DNA from: Candidatus Obscuribacter sp.
GTDB lineage: Bacteria > Cyanobacteriota > Vampirovibrionia > Obscuribacterales > Obscuribacteraceae
Assembly: GCA_021772135.1 (NCBI GenBank)
Contig: JADYXQ010000179.1
Coordinates: forward strand, 1-32,489
DNA length: 32,489 nt
Direction of reading: 5' to 3'
The position numbers were made by a program, and so were the translations under genes. The notes below the pieces were generated by a model that was given only the letters and a program-made list of their open reading frames with translations, ran no database searches and was not told the origin of the DNA. Each line of letters starts with the position of its first letter. The first letter of the stretch is position 1. Below, in pieces: positions 15,739 to 23,165 of this stretch.

Positions 15739-16506
15739 TCAGGGCAGTAAATTAGTCAAGCCTTTAGCCGTCAAATATTGAATGAACAGCTCTTTCAAGT
15801 TTTTTCCGTCTTTGTTATCCACATCGGCATAATGTTTATAGCGCTTGATACGGGCCTGGTTATCTTGCTGGTAAACAGCATTGCCATCAGAGTCAAAAGT
15901 TTTAGTCGATGCCGTCAGCTGAATCACTCCGTCTGACACAGGCTTGTATCCAGTAATACTTTCTTGCTGGAAAGATTGCGCTACCCGGCCGCTCAAATGG
16001 CTGACGCGCACCACGGTGACCACGCTGCGGAATTGCACTTGTTTTTCAGTGGCCACTAAAAAGTCTTTTTCTTTTACCTCATGAAAGTCTTCGGTGGTGG
16101 CCATGCGAGTTTTTGAAGTGTAAGGCACGCCGATATAGTGCCAGATATTGCCCTGTCGGTCTTTCTGATTGCCGTAAGTAAATTCTTGAGTAGTAATAAA
16201 TGTAGTGGGATGGCGGTCTATTTGACCGGTTTTGAAATCATGGCGCAAAACGGCGGTTTCTTCATGCACAATCCATGTGCCGGAAAGCCATGCGGGCACC
16301 TGCACCCAGTTATTGGCGGCTTCAAAATCATTGACTCCGACGCGGTATTTGGCACCTTTGCGCACCGCGCTTTCCACTTTGGGCAAAGCTTCCTGGTGTT
16401 CGATTTTGCCTTCAATGGTGTAGGCCAGGCATTGTGACGCTGGTAAGTTAGTTGATAAAACTAAAGTTTGCAGGAAGGCAACGAGACAAAGAATGTTTTT
16501 TCGCAA
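15739..16506 (-). CDS. Exported protein of unknown function
   Basis: 255 aa beginning at a TTG. The N-terminus (MRKNILCLVAFLQTLVLSTN and on to ~28) is a signal peptide, so the protein should be periplasmic or outer-envelope. The mature part is mostly beta-strand-like and polar, with WLSGTWIVHEETAVLRHDF near 95 and repeated Thr/Arg/Val strands. The W-L-S-G-T-W start resembles lipocalin-like or fatty-acid-binding barrels, but I can claim no more than a beta-barrel-like look. There is no usual ribosome site at the TTG; it starts four bases after the stop of the upstream small gene, so translation is probably coupled to it. Confidence 0.7.
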   Translation of the reverse strand: MRKNILCLVAFLQTLVLSTNLPASQCLAYTIEGKIEHQEALPKVESAVRKGAKYRVGVNDFEAANNWVQVPAWLSGTWIVHEETAVLRHDFKTGQIDRHPTTFITTQEFTYGNQKDRQGNIWHYIGVPYTSKTRMATTEDFHEVKEKDFLVATEKQVQFRSVVTVVRVSHLSGRVAQSFQQESITGYKPVSDGVIQLTASTKTFDSDGNAVYQQDNQARIKRYKHYADVDNKDGKNLKELFIQYLTAKGLTNLLP

Positions 16507-16510
16507 TTGC

Positions 16511-16720
16511 TTATAACCCGGCAGCTTTAGCTTTCAGTCTTTTCTTCAATTGCGCTATTGAAAATGGATAGGGACACCATCCGGCTCCGTCCACCGGGCA
16601 GCTCGCCAGCGGATCGGCCTGCATGACTGCCTTTTTACTGGTTTTGCTGGCTTTGGCGTTTGCAGCCTTGCTGGTTGCCGCCGTTCTTTTACCGGCCGTT
16701 TCTGAAGCTTTGCTTTTCAT
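16511..16720 (-). CDS. Small Lys/Ala-rich protein with paired cysteines
   Basis: 69 aa. Residues 1-32 are rich in Lys, Ala, Ser and Thr, like a histone-H1-type or linker tail. The rest has two cysteines eight residues apart (C41 and C49, in SCPVDGAGWCPYPF) and an amphipathic basic helix (AQLKKRLKAK). No family recognised. The ATG has GAGG nine bases upstream, and the gene is the first of a pair with the exported protein. The basic tail suggests nucleic-acid binding; the Cys pair could bind a metal or form a disulfide. Both are inference. Confidence 0.6.
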   Translation of the reverse strand: MKSKASETAGKRTAATSKAANAKASKTSKKAVMQADPLASCPVDGAGWCPYPFSIAQLKKRLKAKAAGL

Positions 16721-16811
16721 ATATCTCTGCCTCTAACTGCTCCCAATTACTGTTCTACCACTTATAAGCTACTATTGTGCGCTGGCTATCCAATCTAATG
16801 AGGCTCAATCG

Positions 16812-18374
16812 ATGTCAGACCAGTCAGGCGCGTCATCTTCAGATGTTAAAGCCGGTCATCTGCTGGTGGAGCATACTGATGGAAGAGTGGAGCTGGCCGA
16901 TGACAGCTTGATTAAAAGCAGCCCTTTTTATAATCACGACTTAGCGCCGGTGAAGGTTGCGGCGCGCAACTGGTCAACATACAACTATGTGGCTCTCTGG
17001 TTCGCTATGGCTGCCTGCATACCTACTTATATGATGTCTTCTGGATTAATTGCCTCGGGCATGAATGCCGGTCAGGCCATTTTTACTATTTTGCTCGGCA
17101 ACACCATTGTGCTGGTGCCGATTTTGCTCAACTCGCACCCGGGCACCAAATACGGTATTCCATTTCCTGTTTTTGCCCGGGCGGCTTATGGCACCATGGG
17201 TTCTAACCTTCCCGCTTTGATGCGCGCTCTGGTTGCTTGCGGCTGGTTCGGCATTCAAGCGTGGATTGGCGGTCAAGCATTCGACACCATGTTTAACGCT
17301 CTGTGTAGTGCCGTAAGCGGTGGTGCCGTTAACTGGCATACTCTCCTGGGTGGCCCATATTTCGATTACACAGGCACTGAATGGCTGTCATTCTTGCTTT
17401 TCTGGTGCCTCAATATTTTGATTGTTTTTCGCGGCATGAACGTTTTGAAAAAAGTTGAAAGTCTGGCGGCCCCATTTGTTTTAGTGATGACCTTTGCCTT
17501 GTTATGCTGGACTGTGAGCCGTGCTCATGGTATCGGCGATCTCTTGCATCAGCAGAGCAAGTTTGCCACCATGGCTGATTTTTGGAAAGTATTTATTCCA
17601 TCGCTAACTGCCATGATCGGATTCTGGGCCACTCTTTCGCTCAATATGCCTGACTTTACCCGCTTTGGTCGATCGCAAAAAGAGCAGACCACCGGTCAAA
17701 TTATTGCCCTGCCGACGGCCATGGCGACCTTCTCTTCTATGGGTGTGGTGATTACTTCGGCAGCTGTGACAATTTTTCCTACAGTGGCCATGGATCAGCT
17801 TTGGGACCCAGTTAAGCTGATTGGCCGCCTCGGTCAGGACCAGCCCTTTGTCGTGGCCATTGCTATGTTTACTGTGGCGCTGGCAACACTGTCGGTGAAC
17901 GTAGCCGCAAATGTGGTGTCACCTGCCAATGATTTTGCCAATGCTTTTCCGCGTCTGATTACTTTTAAAACGGGTGGTTTGATAACCGGCCTGGTCGGTC
18001 TGCTAATGCAGCCCTGGCGGTTGATTGCTGACCCCAGCGGTTACATTTTTGTCTGGTTGCAGGGATATTCCGGTGGTCTTGGATCTATTGCAGGGGTGCT
18101 AATTGCCGATTACTGGATTATTCGCAAAACCAGGCTTGATCTGGCCGATCTCTACCTAACCGAAGGATCATACACGTATACGTCCGGTTGGAATTTCAAG
18201 GCCGTCGCCGCCACCGTGATTGGTTGCGCTTGTGCCTGGATTGGCGCTCTGGTTCCTGCTCTCAAAACTTTTTATGATTACGGCTGGTTTGTCGGTTTCT
18301 TCACGTCTCTGGCTGTATATGTGGCTCTGATGCGCATGGGCGGCAACCCCTCGGCAAACACTAACAGTCTATAA
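16812..18374 (+). CDS. NCS1-family nucleobase/hydantoin permease
   Basis: A 520 aa, 12-helix inner-membrane symporter of the NCS1 family (cytosine, purine, uracil, allantoin, hydantoin or thiamine uptake with Na+ or H+). Visible family marks: the cytoplasmic N-terminal NHDLAPV and ARNWSTYNYVALWFAMA; helix 3 CGWFGIQAWIGGQA, holding the Trp and Gln that contact substrate in the hydantoin transporter Mhp1; MPDFTRF; and the Na+-site region NVAANVVSPANDF. Length and helix count are complete. GAGG lies eight bases before the ATG. There are no neighbouring hydantoinase, deaminase or ureidopropionase genes, so the substrate cannot be fixed; Mhp1-like hydantoin/allantoin uptake is the nearest guess. 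Divergent from the small Cys-containing gene. Confidence 0.92.
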   Translation: MSDQSGASSSDVKAGHLLVEHTDGRVELADDSLIKSSPFYNHDLAPVKVAARNWSTYNYVALWFAMAACIPTYMMSSGLIASGMNAGQAIFTILLGNTIVLVPILLNSHPGTKYGIPFPVFARAAYGTMGSNLPALMRALVACGWFGIQAWIGGQAFDTMFNALCSAVSGGAVNWHTLLGGPYFDYTGTEWLSFLLFWCLNILIVFRGMNVLKKVESLAAPFVLVMTFALLCWTVSRAHGIGDLLHQQSKFATMADFWKVFIPSLTAMIGFWATLSLNMPDFTRFGRSQKEQTTGQIIALPTAMATFSSMGVVITSAAVTIFPTVAMDQLWDPVKLIGRLGQDQPFVVAIAMFTVALATLSVNVAANVVSPANDFANAFPRLITFKTGGLITGLVGLLMQPWRLIADPSGYIFVWLQGYSGGLGSIAGVLIADYWIIRKTRLDLADLYLTEGSYTYTSGWNFKAVAATVIGCACAWIGALVPALKTFYDYGWFVGFFTSLAVYVALMRMGGNPSANTNSL

Positions 18375-18442
18375 ACTGTTTACCGGTCTTATTGCCCGCA
18401 GGCTATTGGCGATAACCTGATGATATGCAATCAGGAGGCTGT

Positions 18443-19204
18443 ATGTCATCTAATCAAAATTCGCTGCGACTCTTGCAATCAGCAATGAAAGATCGCAAAG
18501 GTCCAATCTCATTTTTTATACTTTCACTATTGACCAAACTAGTGCTCGCTCTGCACTTCAAGCGCGTGGTCCTCAGTGGTCGAGAAAATTTACCAGCCAG
18601 CGGTGCCTATATCTGTATCGCCAATCACTCATCAAGGTGGGATGGCCCCACACTTGGCACTGTTGTCAATCGTCCGGCCAATTTCATGGTGTCACCAAAC
18701 GAACTGATTGGATTGCAGGGCTTTCTATTGGGCAAAGTTGGTGCCTTCCCTGCTCACCCAAAGCTTGATTTCGTCAGCCATGTGCTCGGGCAATTTAGAA
18801 AAGGCGAGCCTCTGGTAATTTTTCCCGAAGGCAATGTCTTTTACGACGGACACACTCATCCTTTTAAAAAGGGAATAGCGCGCATCGCTTTTGCTGCTCA
18901 TCAGCAAAATCTGGAGGTGCCGATTATTCCTACCGCCATTCGTTACGAAAATGGCCAGGCATTTTTTAAATTTGGCGCAGCCATTTCGGTATCTGAATAT
19001 ATTGGCGAACTGGCCGTCAATGCCGCTGCGGCCGGCAAGCGCTTGACTCAATCGTTACACCGCGAAGTTTGTCTCTTGAGTTCTGAACTTGGGTGCCAGG
19101 CCGATGGTCGCCAGCTTCTAAAGCACGACAGTGAGAGCAGCCATTTTCTAAAATCAAATGCCACCGAATGTGATGCAAATAAGCAAACAGTGAGCGTTTC
19201 TTGA
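18443..19204 (+). CDS. 1-acyl-sn-glycerol-3-phosphate acyltransferase-like protein (PlsC family)
   Basis: 253 aa. A lysophosphatidic-acid-type acyltransferase of phospholipid synthesis, on the inner face of the membrane. The catalytic NHSSRWD (H62, D67) and FPEGN (127-131) are present, as is the PTA(I/L)RY strand. A hydrophobic helix at ~22-38 probably anchors it. The ~55 C-terminal residues (Ser/Asn/His-rich) exceed the common domain. The start at 18443 is chosen because AGGAGG ends four bases before it; the in-frame ATG at 18425 has no such site. The substrate could be another acyl acceptor, as the family is broad. It is followed 63 bases later by the hydrolase gene. Confidence 0.88.
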   Translation: MSSNQNSLRLLQSAMKDRKGPISFFILSLLTKLVLALHFKRVVLSGRENLPASGAYICIANHSSRWDGPTLGTVVNRPANFMVSPNELIGLQGFLLGKVGAFPAHPKLDFVSHVLGQFRKGEPLVIFPEGNVFYDGHTHPFKKGIARIAFAAHQQNLEVPIIPTAIRYENGQAFFKFGAAISVSEYIGELAVNAAAAGKRLTQSLHREVCLLSSELGCQADGRQLLKHDSESSHFLKSNATECDANKQTVSVS

Positions 19205-19267
19205 GCATTTGTAAATTGCCGGTGGTGCTGTAATAATGCTAAAGCTTCTCTATATTTGGAATCAAAA

Positions 19268-20038
19268 ATGGCTTTTGAATTATTGCCTAATGCCCACGGC
19301 AGCACTCCGCGCGAGTTTGTCGCTTTCTTTCCTAATAATTTTGAAGCAATTGAAAATCCTCCGCTGGTGGTTTTTCTACATGGTTCGGCTGAACGGGGCA
19401 CAGATCCAGGATTAGTGCTCAAAGGCCTCGAGACGGCCTTTCAAGATTTACAGTTGCCTGCCCTGGTGATTTTTCCACAATGCGACGACCATCACCGCGC
19501 CTATTACGGTGCCATGGATACTCGCGTGATCCAGGCCATCGACCAGGTGATTGCTCAGTACGCCGTTGACCCCAGGCGAATTTACCTTGTAGGTTACTCC
19601 ATGGGTGGCTCAAGCAATCTCTGGTTAGCGGCCAAGCATCCGGGCAAAATCGCCGCTATGGTCTGCATCGCCCCCGGCATCACCTGGATAGGAGCGCAAG
19701 CGCCAGCAGCTTTGCCCGCAGACGAAAAGGCGCTTTTTGACTCTATGTTTGTGGCCCATGACAGGCCTGAAGCCATAGCCCGTAGTATTGGTAATATACC
19801 AGTATGGTTCCTCCAGGGTACTGAAGACCAGGCTTGTCCAATCGATGAAACTCGCGCTGTAGTTAGCGGTTTGCGGCAATTAGGTTTTGCACCCCTTGAA
19901 ACCGAATACGATGGCATGGGGCACGATACGCTGCTTACAGCATTGTCCGAAGATGGGCTGTTCGAGTGGTTATTCTCGCAGAGCTGCAATGCCGCCGCCT
20001 GCGATTTTGGTAAAGCTGGAGAAAATAGAAATGTCTGA
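19268..20038 (+). CDS. Alpha/beta hydrolase (esterase / phospholipase-carboxylesterase-like)
   Basis: 256 aa, no signal peptide. Alpha/beta hydrolase fold with oxyanion strand VVFLHGSAERG (~34-44), nucleophile elbow GYSMGG (S111), acid D187 in FLQGTEDQACP, and H219 in GMGHD. It resembles the predicted-peptidase/esterase group (PHB-depolymerase-like, carboxylesterase 2). Substrate unknown; lipid esters are possible given the PlsC-like neighbour. I prefer ATG 19268 to a TTG four codons upstream. Its last eight bases (ATGTCTGA) contain the start of the ATPase gene, so the two are coupled. The tail after the fold is Cys/Ala-rich. Confidence 0.85.
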   Translation: MAFELLPNAHGSTPREFVAFFPNNFEAIENPPLVVFLHGSAERGTDPGLVLKGLETAFQDLQLPALVIFPQCDDHHRAYYGAMDTRVIQAIDQVIAQYAVDPRRIYLVGYSMGGSSNLWLAAKHPGKIAAMVCIAPGITWIGAQAPAALPADEKALFDSMFVAHDRPEAIARSIGNIPVWFLQGTEDQACPIDETRAVVSGLRQLGFAPLETEYDGMGHDTLLTALSEDGLFEWLFSQSCNAAACDFGKAGENRNV

Positions 20039-22442
20039 TTTTGAAAAGTTGGGCGTTTTCTATCTTGGTCAAAAATTTGACATCAATAAAGGTGAGAGCT
20101 CGCAGGGTGATAGCGAACTGGTGCTCTACGACGCCAAAGATCTGGTCACTCACGCAGTTTGCATCGGTATGACCGGCTCAGGCAAAACCGGCCTCTGTCT
20201 TGGTTTATTAGAAGAAGCGGCGATTGACGGTATTCCTGTAATTGCCATTGATCCTAAAGGCGATATCGGCAATTTGCTTCTCACTTTTCCGCAATTGCGC
20301 GGCGAAGATTTCTTACCCTGGATAGACGCCGATGCTGCTCGCCGAAATGCGCAGAGCTCAGAAGAATACGCCGCGGCTCAAGCAAAATTGTGGCACGACG
20401 GACTTTTGAAAAGTGGACAGGACGGCGAGCGCATCAGTCGTCTTAAAGCCAGTTGCGATTTTAATATATACACACCTGGAGCCAGTTCTGGTCTGCCTGT
20501 GTCTATTCTCAATTCTTTAAAAAAACCTGATCAAAGTATCGCCGATGACGCCGATCTTTTGCGCGAAAAAATTCTTGCTGCCACAACTTGCATTCTTACT
20601 TTAGTAGGAATAAGCGGAGATCCACTGCGCAGTCGCGAACACATTCTTATCGCCACCATCATTGCCGACTGCTGGAAAAATGGGCAGGACGTCAACTTGC
20701 TCGATATGGTGCAATTGATTCAAAAGCCACCGATGAAGCGTGTGGGCGCTCTTGATCTAGAGTCTTTCTATCCTGCTAAAGAGCGCTTTGAACTTTCCAT
20801 TTCTATCAATAATATTTTTGCAGCGCCTGGTTTTGATGTCTGGCTTTCGGGCGAACCGCTTGATATTGGGAGCTTTCTCTGGAATAAAGAAGGCAAGCCT
20901 AAGGTCTCTATTTTTTCTATATCGCATCTTGGTGACAGTGAGCGCATGTTTTTTGTCACTCTCTTGCTCAATCAGATTTTAGAATGGATGCGCAGTCAAT
21001 CGGGCACCACCAGTCTGCGCGCCATTCTCTATATGGATGAGATTTTTGGTTACTTCCCACCTGTGGCCAATCCACCAGCTAAAACTCCGCTTTTGACTTT
21101 GCTCAAGCAAGCCCGTGCTTTTGGTCTGGGGCTGGTGTTGGCCACGCAAAATCCTGTCGATATAGATTACAAAGGTTTGTCTAATGCAGGCACCTGGTTT
21201 ATCGGCAGATTGCAAACTGAACGCGACAAAATGAGAGTGATTGAAGGCCTGCAGAGCGCTTCGCAAGAAGCCGGCGGAAAACTCGATGGCAACTCGCTTT
21301 CAGATGTGCTTGGGAGGCTTGGTAGCCGAGTATTTCTCATGAACAATGTGCATGAAAACGGACCGGTAATTTTTAAAACTCGCTTTACCATGTCTTATTT
21401 GCGGGGGCCGCTTAACCGCAAACAAAATAAAGACTTGATGGATCCGCTCAAGGCTAAAAAGAAAAGCTCAGTCGGCCAATCTGAGTTGGATAAAAAAACA
21501 TTGAGCCAGCCTACAGTCGCCGCAGCAAGACCGCCGGTGGTGGCGTCAGAAATTCCCCAGTTTTTCATTCCTGCTGATGTGGCATCATTTGGCAATCCCC
21601 CTGACCGCGTCTATATGCCATTTCTACTAGCTTCTGCCTCAATTCGCTATGTCGATGCCGGAGCCGAACTTGATCACAGCATTGAGAAAACTTATCTGGT
21701 ACCTGTATCCGATAATTCAATTCCGGCTGACTGGGGTAAAGCCAAATCTATCAAAGTTGACGTGGCTAAACTGCCCACAAGTGGCGACTCAACCTATACC
21801 TTTAAAGAACCGGCGTCGGCATTAACTAAAGCTGCTAACTATAAAGTCTGGAACAAAGAGTTTGCTACCTGGTTGGCTGCCAGTGTGCCTTGCAAAATAT
21901 TGTCTAGCCCGGCTACTGAAGTGACCAGCAAACCGAATGAACTCGAGCGAGATTTTCGCATTAGATTGCAGCAGCGAGCATTCGAGAAACGTGATCAAGC
22001 CGTCAGTAAACTGCGCGAAAAATACAGCAGTCGCATTAATGCACTACAAGAGAGGCTGCGTCTGGCTGAGCAAAGAGTTGAAGCCAAGCAAGCTGAAGCG
22101 AGACAACATGATTTGAACTCCGCCCTCGCCATTGGCAGCACGGTACTGGGTGCTTTCATGGGGCGCAAGACGGTGAGCACGTCTACTCTTAATAAGGCCG
22201 CTTCTGCCGCGCGTACCATGGGGAGGGCCGCTAAACAAAAAGCAGATGTGGGCCGAGCAGAAGACAATGTATCTAACTTAAGTGAACAGCTGCAGCTTTT
22301 GAATAGTGAGTTTCAAACTGAAACTCAAGCAATTGCTGCTAAGTTTGATCCGGTCAATGAAAAGCTTGAGATTGTTTCTGTGGCGGCAAAGAAAACCAAC
22401 ATTGCCGTGAAATTACTCGGTCTGGCCTGGGTTGTGAGCTAA
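20031..22442 (+). CDS. HerA/DUF87-type ATPase with C-terminal coiled coil
   Basis: 803 aa. Walker A GMTGSGKT at 46-53, after an N-terminal strand region typical of HerA/VirB4-like proteins; VIAIDPKGDIGNLLL is the expected follow-up. Walker B ILYMDEIFG lies at ~333, followed by KTPLLTLLKQARAFGLGLVLATQNP with the sensor Gln-Asn. Residues ~640-770 are charged coiled coil interrupted by a short Gly/Ala hydrophobic segment (ALAIGSTVLGAFMG). The closest class is the DUF87/HerA-like ATPases of unknown role in bacteria; DNA translocation or a membrane-associated machine is possible. The start at 20031 has GGAG nine bases upstream and overlaps the hydrolase stop by eight bases; a longer frame from 19887 only reads through the hydrolase gene in another frame. 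Confidence 0.87.
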   Translation: MSDFEKLGVFYLGQKFDINKGESSQGDSELVLYDAKDLVTHAVCIGMTGSGKTGLCLGLLEEAAIDGIPVIAIDPKGDIGNLLLTFPQLRGEDFLPWIDADAARRNAQSSEEYAAAQAKLWHDGLLKSGQDGERISRLKASCDFNIYTPGASSGLPVSILNSLKKPDQSIADDADLLREKILAATTCILTLVGISGDPLRSREHILIATIIADCWKNGQDVNLLDMVQLIQKPPMKRVGALDLESFYPAKERFELSISINNIFAAPGFDVWLSGEPLDIGSFLWNKEGKPKVSIFSISHLGDSERMFFVTLLLNQILEWMRSQSGTTSLRAILYMDEIFGYFPPVANPPAKTPLLTLLKQARAFGLGLVLATQNPVDIDYKGLSNAGTWFIGRLQTERDKMRVIEGLQSASQEAGGKLDGNSLSDVLGRLGSRVFLMNNVHENGPVIFKTRFTMSYLRGPLNRKQNKDLMDPLKAKKKSSVGQSELDKKTLSQPTVAAARPPVVASEIPQFFIPADVASFGNPPDRVYMPFLLASASIRYVDAGAELDHSIEKTYLVPVSDNSIPADWGKAKSIKVDVAKLPTSGDSTYTFKEPASALTKAANYKVWNKEFATWLAASVPCKILSSPATEVTSKPNELERDFRIRLQQRAFEKRDQAVSKLREKYSSRINALQERLRLAEQRVEAKQAEARQHDLNSALAIGSTVLGAFMGRKTVSTSTLNKAASAARTMGRAAKQKADVGRAEDNVSNLSEQLQLLNSEFQTETQAIAAKFDPVNEKLEIVSVAAKKTNIAVKLLGLAWVVS

Positions 22443-22462
22443 ACAAGAGTTAAAGACAAGAC

Positions 22463-22825
22463 CTAAAAACAGTCTGAAAGACAATGCACTGCCCCTTCAT
22501 GGCTGACAAGCGCTCGATAGAGATTTTCATAACGCGGCACAATTAAAGCTGACGAAAAATTATTTTAACTTTCGCTTTCAGAAGTGAATAACGTCATATC
22601 GGCAGCTTGCAAATATTCTTCCACTTCAAGAACGTTTTCACGAATAATTATATTGTTCGTGAAAACGAGACGGTCAGCTTCGTCTTCAAAATCGGCAAAG
22701 CTACTTCCGGCTAAAATCACTAATTTAAATGAATCGCGCGGCTGAATGCGGGCCAGGGTTTTAAGTAAAAGATCAATGCGTTTAACCGGGCGCTTGCGAA
22801 TTTTTGTGACTGGTCTATTATGCAA
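22463..22825 (-). pseudogene. Remnant of a BshA-like GT4 glycosyltransferase
   Basis: From a TTG at 22825 the frame reads RKRPVKRIDLLLKTLARI, then LVILAG, then VEEYLQAADMTLFTSESES. These are the start of the GT-B C-terminal domain and the run up to the nucleotide-sugar-binding E-S-F-G of GT4 enzymes. A TAA at 22567-22565 ends it, and in the same frame directly after comes NNFSSALIVPRYENLYRALV, the C-terminal helix of the same family (BshA ends with a similar I-V-x-x-Y-E-x-x-Y). About 80 residues between the two parts, including the catalytic second Glu region, are missing. The N-terminal GT-B domain is absent too. BshA makes GlcNAc-malate for bacillithiol; other GT4 roles are possible. Confidence 0.7.
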
Positions 22826-23110
22826 TTAGTAGACTTTGCTACGGATTTGGTGCCCATGTGCAGATTATCCAAATTAGCGATTTTTATCGCCCTTCTGGCT
22901 TCGGTTTCGGAGGCAAGTCTTTTGCCGTCTCCGGCTCGAAAGTTAAAGATGAGCGATCCCATGTGGAGTTCCGATTGCAAACGACACCAGATAGACATCT
23001 TTGATGTTCCAGGCAAAGAGGACGAACCTCTGATCTATTCGGGCATAGTCGATCAGCTGACCTGCTAGAACTAAAGGATAGCCAAAGATTCGATTCTCAG
23101 AATTGTCAAA
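22826..23110. other. Unexplained stretch beside the glycosyltransferase remnant
   Basis: No convincing gene. A plus-strand frame (22820-23068) and two minus-strand frames are open for 40-100 codons but match nothing. The minus frame beginning LAGQLIDYARIDQRFVLFAW looks partly protein-like and could be more of the decayed region. Confidence 0.35.
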
Positions 23111-23160
23111 GTTCTAAATAGCTATCACCAAGCTAAAACGTTATCGTTTTATTTTAGAAC
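23111..23160. repeat. Nested inverted repeat downstream of the MshEN-repeat gene
   Basis: Outer arms GTTCTAAA (23111-23118) and TTTAGAAC (23153-23160) enclose an inner hairpin TAAAACG-TTAT-CGTTTTA (23134-23151). The inner core AAACGTTATCGTTT differs by one base from the core of the palindrome at 13976-14003. It sits just past the 3' end of the gene at 23166 and is probably its terminator. Confidence 0.5.
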
Positions 23161-23165
23161 AAAGA

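Noticed and set aside
6725..16757. A 13-base identical string AATTACTGTTCTA at 6725-6737 and 16745-16757, both in promoter regions
   Set aside because: Several 13-base matches are expected by chance within 32 kb, and the surrounding bases do not align.
19887..20030. 48-codon N-terminal extension of the HerA-type ATPase
   Set aside because: It reads through the hydrolase gene in another frame; the ATG at 20031 has a ribosome site and starts the conserved region.
20031..22442. A complete HerA-nuclease antiphage system
   Set aside because: No Sir2, NurA or other nuclease/effector gene lies beside the ATPase; only the hydrolase is linked.
22820..23068. Plus-strand 82-codon frame with a hydrophobic segment
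   Set aside because: No ribosome site, no recognisable domain, and it lies in a region of decayed sequence.
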